This document shows positions 5,868-9,237 of a DNA stretch of 9,237 nt, in pieces. The notes below the pieces were generated by a model that was not told the DNA's origin, ran no database searches, and was given only the letters and a program-made list of their open reading frames with translations. The translations under genes were made by a program, and so were the position numbers. This stretch comes from Candidatus Puniceispirillum sp. GTDB taxonomy: Bacteria; Pseudomonadota; Alphaproteobacteria; Puniceispirillales; Puniceispirillaceae. The stretch spans positions 1-9,237 of the forward strand of contig JADHLR010000059.1 in assembly GCA_016780525.1 (NCBI GenBank), in the 5' to 3' direction. Numbering within the stretch: position 1 is the first letter of the stretch; every line of letters starts with the position of its first letter.

Positions 5868-7253
5868 CTATGCCGCCGGGGTGATCAGGCTTGCCGGCAA
5901 ACCTGTTGTTTCTGCCGCGGCTCGCTGCCGTTCAGCCAGCTTTTCGATGGAAAAATCATCGATCAGATCATGAAATAATTCATGCCAATTGACCTCTGCG
6001 CCCAGATGCATAAAGACCGAACCCAGTCCAACTGCGGCGCGATCCATCAACACAAATTCACGCGGTGGGCGGATGCCGCCGATACGTTTGAGTTCCTGAT
6101 GCACTTTGCCAGCAAGATCACGCCCGGCCTTGCCATTGCGCATTTGCTGGATGGGCCGCACGCGGTCTTCCAGCAGTGGGGCATAGATGAAACCGGCCCA
6201 CATATTGAGAACATCAATCGCCTCATTATCGAGACCAACGAATCCCCAGCGTTCATAGGCGTCGACAGCCTGCGCCTTATCATCATCGCGAAGCGCTTTA
6301 TAAAGCTCAATCACCCCGGCAACAAATTCCGGACGAAACAGCCGGATTGACCCGAAATCCATCAAATTGATGCGGTTGTCATCGGCAATCGAATAATTTC
6401 CCAAATGTGGATCGCCGTGGATCACACCATAATAATAGAACGGTACATACCAAACCCTGAACATATGTTTGGCAATCTGGTTGCGGGTCGCCTGATCCGG
6501 GTTGGTTTCAAGAAATGGCATCAGCCGGGTGCCGTCCAGCCAATTCATTGTTAATAGGCGGCCGGTCGATAAATCGGGCTGATGTTCTGGCACTGTGACG
6601 CAAGTTTCCTGCGCCAGCATATGGCGATAGAGATGCATATTCTGTGCTTCGCGGCGGTAATCCAGTTCCTCATAGAGCCGTTCCGACAATTCATCATAAA
6701 TGTCCGATGTTGAAATCGCCGAATCATAGCGCTCATACAGCTGAAACAACAATTTAAGCTGCCGTAGATCAGCCTCAATCGCCGATTGCATGTCCGGATA
6801 TTGGAGTTTGACAGCCAGTTTCTGACCGTCCTGTCCGACCGCCTGATGCACCTGTCCAAGCGACGCTGCCGAAACAGCCTCGCGATCAAACTGGCTGAAT
6901 TTCTGCTGCCAGTCAGCCCCAAGTTCACTGGCCATGCGGCGCTTGGTAAACAGCCACCCCATCGCCGGCGCATCAGCTTGCAGGCCGGCAAGCTCGTCTG
7001 CATATTCGGCTGGCAAGGCATCGGGTATGGTTGACAGGATTTGCGCCACTTTCATGATCGGCCCTTTCAGACCACCAAGTGCCTGCCGCAATTCAGCCGC
7101 ATGTTTGCTGCGGTCGATATCCCAGCCAAGATAGCGTTCCCCGGCAACACGCGCGGCCAGCCCCCCCATTGTCGTTGTGACCCGTGCATAGCGCCGCAGA
7201 CGGCCACCAAAAGCGCGACCGTCCATCCGGCCATTATCTTGTTCAGATGCCAT
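5868..7253 (-). CDS. ABC1/AarF (UbiB/COQ8-like) family kinase-like protein
   Basis: Member of the ABC1/UbiB/COQ8 family of atypical kinase-like ATPases, several of which are needed for ubiquinone synthesis. It has 461 residues. The motif in the place of KxGQ reads KVAQ (68-71). The Ala-rich loop that replaces the P-loop is SAASLGQVHQA (128-138). The ATP lysine is Lys149 in AVKLQYP. The catalytic segment HGDPHLGN is at 279-286 and DFG at 299-301, so the nucleotide site looks intact. There is no clear C-terminal membrane pair as in E. coli UbiB, so it belongs to the shorter group found in alphaproteobacteria; that assignment is from memory. Its ATG overlaps the stop of the upstream peptidase gene as TAATG, and only a weak AGAAAG precedes it, so it is probably translated by coupling. 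A quinone role is inferred, not proven. The family is firm. Confidence 0.9.
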   Translation of the reverse strand: MASEQDNGRMDGRAFGGRLRRYARVTTTMGGLAARVAGERYLGWDIDRSKHAAELRQALGGLKGPIMKVAQILSTIPDALPAEYADELAGLQADAPAMGWLFTKRRMASELGADWQQKFSQFDREAVSAASLGQVHQAVGQDGQKLAVKLQYPDMQSAIEADLRQLKLLFQLYERYDSAISTSDIYDELSERLYEELDYRREAQNMHLYRHMLAQETCVTVPEHQPDLSTGRLLTMNWLDGTRLMPFLETNPDQATRNQIAKHMFRVWYVPFYYYGVIHGDPHLGNYSIADDNRINLMDFGSIRLFRPEFVAGVIELYKALRDDDKAQAVDAYERWGFVGLDNEAIDVLNMWAGFIYAPLLEDRVRPIQQMRNGKAGRDLAGKVHQELKRIGGIRPPREFVLMDRAAVGLGSVFMHLGAEVNWHELFHDLIDDFSIEKLAERQRAAAETTGLPASLITPAA

Positions 7254-9031
7254 TATGTCAGACTTTCTAACTCATCAATCATGTCACTAATCATATCAAG
7301 CCCTAATGACCAAAAGGCAGCCTGTCTGGCGTCAAGGTCAAATCGTTGCAGCGCCACGTCATAACGTTCGGTGCCACCAGCCATCAGCAAATCTGTATAT
7401 TGTTGAATAAAGCCTGCGGCGTTACCTTGCTGCAGGCAGGCCTGATATTGCTGCCATAAGGCATTCACCAGACAATCGCCAAAAGCATAGGCATACACAT
7501 AAAATGGTGTATGCACAAAATGCGGCACATAGCTCCAGATCGGCCGGTAATCATCACCAATTTTAATCGCTGGCCCCAGCGCCGCCCGCTGGGTGTCCAT
7601 CCAGATTTCGGCAATTTCATCTGCGGTTAATTCGCCGGATATCCGGCGATGGTGAAACTGTGTCTCAAAATTATGAAACGCCACCTGTCGCACCACAGTA
7701 TTCAGCATATCTTCGACTTTTCCGGCGAGTAAGAACCGGCGGCTGGCAGCATCGTCCTGACTGTCCAGCAAATGCCGAAAGGTCAGCATTTCGGCAAACA
7801 CCGATGCTGTTTCCGCCAATGTCAGCGGTGTGTCCGACATCAAATAGCCTTTATGCGCGGCCAGTGACTGGTGAATGCCATGCCCCATTTCATGCGCCAG
7901 TGTCATCACATCACGCGATTTACCGGCAAAATTCATCAAAATATAGGGATGCAACGATGGCACAACAGGGTGTGAAAACGCCCCGGAACTTTTGCCAGCC
8001 CGCGGTGCCGCATCAATCCAGTTATTGCGAAAGAACGGGTCGGCAATCTCGGCCATTCTCGGATCAAAGCCGGCAAAGGCATCAAGCACGATATTGCGGG
8101 CTTCATCCCAGCTAAATTGCCGGTCATCATCACCCGGCAAAGGCGCATTGCGATCCCACCAATTGAGCTGTTTGACGCCCATCCACCCAGCTTTCAACTG
8201 GTAATAGCGATGCGTCAGATCGGCATTGCGGGCATTCACCGCATCAACCAAGGCGTCAACCACCTCATCATCAACATCATTCGCCAGATTCCGCGACGCC
8301 ACCGGCCGTTTGAACCCCCGCCAACCATCCTCGATCTGTTTATCCTTGGCAATCGTATTGAGGGTGAGTGACAACAGCCGTTCATGCGATTGCAAGGTTG
8401 TTGAGAGTGACTGGCCGGCCTCGGCGCGCATCGCCGCATCCGGGTGTGACAGCGCATCCAGAATTTCCGCTTCGGTGACATCGCGTCCTTGAAAGGCGAA
8501 CCGCATTGACGTTGTTGTTTCATCAAACAGCCGAACCCAGGCGGCGCTGCCGGTGGGTGCCCGCTCGGCGATCATCTGTTCTATCTCTGGTGCCAGCTGA
8601 TATGGTGCCATCGCACGGACACGACGCAGCCATGGCGCAAAATGCGCCAACGCCGGGGTCTCCAGCAAAGCCGCCATATGCGGTTCGTCAAATCTGGCAA
8701 TTTCGAGTTCAACAAACAAAATTTTGGCGTGAATTTCGGCACCAACTTCACGCATCGATTGGTGGTGCCTTGCAATTTCCGGTTCTGCGGTATTCGCGGC
8801 GAACATCAATTGCGCATGGCTTTGCACGCGGCCAAGCTGTTCCAGCAACGCTTCATATTGGCTGATGACCGAGGTCAGCTCTTCAGCCGATGCTGTTGCC
8901 AGCCGGCCTTGCCAGGCATCATGTAATGACAGGGCGGTTTTCCGGCAAGACGCAACATCAGAGGCGAGCTTGACATCGCTAAAACCTGAATACAGATCGT
9001 TCAGATCCCAAATCGGGCACGAATCCGGCAT
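7253..9031 (-). CDS. pepF: M3-family oligoendopeptidase F-like zinc metallopeptidase
   Basis: Zinc metallopeptidase of family M3 (oligoendopeptidase F / pepF group) that cleaves short peptides in the cytoplasm. It has 592 residues from the chosen start, normal for the group. The zinc site is HEMGHGIHQ (His380, Glu381, His384), with the third ligand Glu407 in TLAETASVFAE, 23 residues after the second His as expected. The downstream block with HFVHTPFYVYAYAFGD near 504-519 carries the His/Tyr residues typical of M3 active sites. No signal peptide is seen. The ATG at 9031 (MPDSCPIWDL) has AAGGA ten bases upstream. An in-frame GTG at 9052 would add seven residues, overlaps no ribosome site, and is less likely. 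It is the first gene of a two-gene operon with the ABC1-family gene, joined by a one-base TAATG overlap. The gene symbol is by family, not by proven orthology. Confidence 0.93.
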   Translation of the reverse strand: MPDSCPIWDLNDLYSGFSDVKLASDVASCRKTALSLHDAWQGRLATASAEELTSVISQYEALLEQLGRVQSHAQLMFAANTAEPEIARHHQSMREVGAEIHAKILFVELEIARFDEPHMAALLETPALAHFAPWLRRVRAMAPYQLAPEIEQMIAERAPTGSAAWVRLFDETTTSMRFAFQGRDVTEAEILDALSHPDAAMRAEAGQSLSTTLQSHERLLSLTLNTIAKDKQIEDGWRGFKRPVASRNLANDVDDEVVDALVDAVNARNADLTHRYYQLKAGWMGVKQLNWWDRNAPLPGDDDRQFSWDEARNIVLDAFAGFDPRMAEIADPFFRNNWIDAAPRAGKSSGAFSHPVVPSLHPYILMNFAGKSRDVMTLAHEMGHGIHQSLAAHKGYLMSDTPLTLAETASVFAEMLTFRHLLDSQDDAASRRFLLAGKVEDMLNTVVRQVAFHNFETQFHHRRISGELTADEIAEIWMDTQRAALGPAIKIGDDYRPIWSYVPHFVHTPFYVYAYAFGDCLVNALWQQYQACLQQGNAAGFIQQYTDLLMAGGTERYDVALQRFDLDARQAAFWSLGLDMISDMIDELESLT

Positions 9032-9052
9032 GGCGCAAACATCCTTTATCAC

Positions 9053-9237
9053 AATGGCGCATCAACGCCAGACCACACGGTTATAATCAGCTTCACTTTT
9101 CTGTGATAGACCTTTAACAGCGCTCTATCTCATATGGGTATGGCGGTGCTTTTTCTCAAGCATATCTGGTCGCGCAAAATAAATACCCGCCAGCCCCCCC
9201 CTGTGTGACGCATGAATGACGCATCAATGCGGCCTGA
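9053..9237 (-). promoter_or_regulatory. Region upstream of the pepF-ABC1 operon, promoter not pinned down
   Basis: These 185 bases contain no supported gene. On the minus strand, TATAAC (9080-9085) is a fair -10 box about 50 bases before the pepF start, but no good -35 lies 16-18 bases upstream. TTGAGA farther upstream resembles a -35 but is not paired with a good -10. Near the edge are a run of eight C (9194-9201) and two copies of TGACGCAT (9206-9213 and 9217-9224). The promoter of the operon probably lies here but cannot be fixed by eye. Confidence 0.25.

Noticed and set aside
7660..8115. 151-codon open frame opposite pepF
   Set aside because: It covers the zinc-site region of the peptidase on the other strand, with no ribosome site or known motif.
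9134..9208. 24-codon open frame on the plus strand starting MGMAVLFLKH
   Set aside because: No ribosome binding site or family resemblance; it is most likely chance within the upstream region of pepF.
1..9237. Mobile element, CRISPR array, defence system or tRNA gene
   Set aside because: No transposase, integrase, regularly spaced repeats, tRNA cloverleaf or defence-family motif was seen; all the large genes are core metabolic or housekeeping genes.

Overview
This window looks like an ordinary stretch of core chromosome from an alphaproteobacterium. The evidence is a COQ9-family ubiquinone gene beside rpsU, an S21 protein of the alphaproteobacterial type, a MetA of the kind with Glu at position 111, and an ABC1 kinase of a subtype I know from alphaproteobacteria. 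Base composition is moderate (near 50% GC by eye). A marine SAR116-like lineage would fit, but that is a guess from composition and gene content. I see no transposase, phage gene, CRISPR array, tRNA or rRNA.

Left part (1-2191). The 3' end of purK (purine synthesis) runs rightward off the left edge and meets metA head-on, with only 12 bases between the stops. metA (first committed step of methionine synthesis) and the COQ9-family gene upstream of it both read leftward. They are 116-117 bases apart, and metA has its own candidate promoter in that gap.

Middle (2192-5850). A divergent regulatory region separates COQ9 (leftward) from rpsU (rightward). It holds a strong sigma-70-type promoter for COQ9, two copies of an 11-base element, one of them on the -35 box, and a weaker extended -10 for rpsU. 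rpsU ends in a clear intrinsic terminator. Next comes a two-gene pntA-pntB operon for the proton-translocating NAD(P) transhydrogenase, with PntA as one fused chain. A 31-base, almost perfect inverted repeat follows pntB and serves the convergent genes on both sides.

Right part (5868-9031). A leftward two-gene operon encodes an M3-family oligoendopeptidase (pepF-like) and then an ABC1/UbiB-family kinase-like protein. Stop and start overlap as TAATG, so translation is probably coupled.

Taken together, the genes are housekeeping: purine and methionine synthesis, ribosome, respiratory quinone (COQ9 and a COQ8/UbiB relative) and NADPH supply. I found no convincing undescribed system. The points most worth checking are the predicted acetyl-CoA specificity of MetA, the duplicated element on the COQ9 promoter, the repeat-encoded His-rich N-terminus of COQ9, and a KRG in place of KRS in the NADP-binding domain of PntB.
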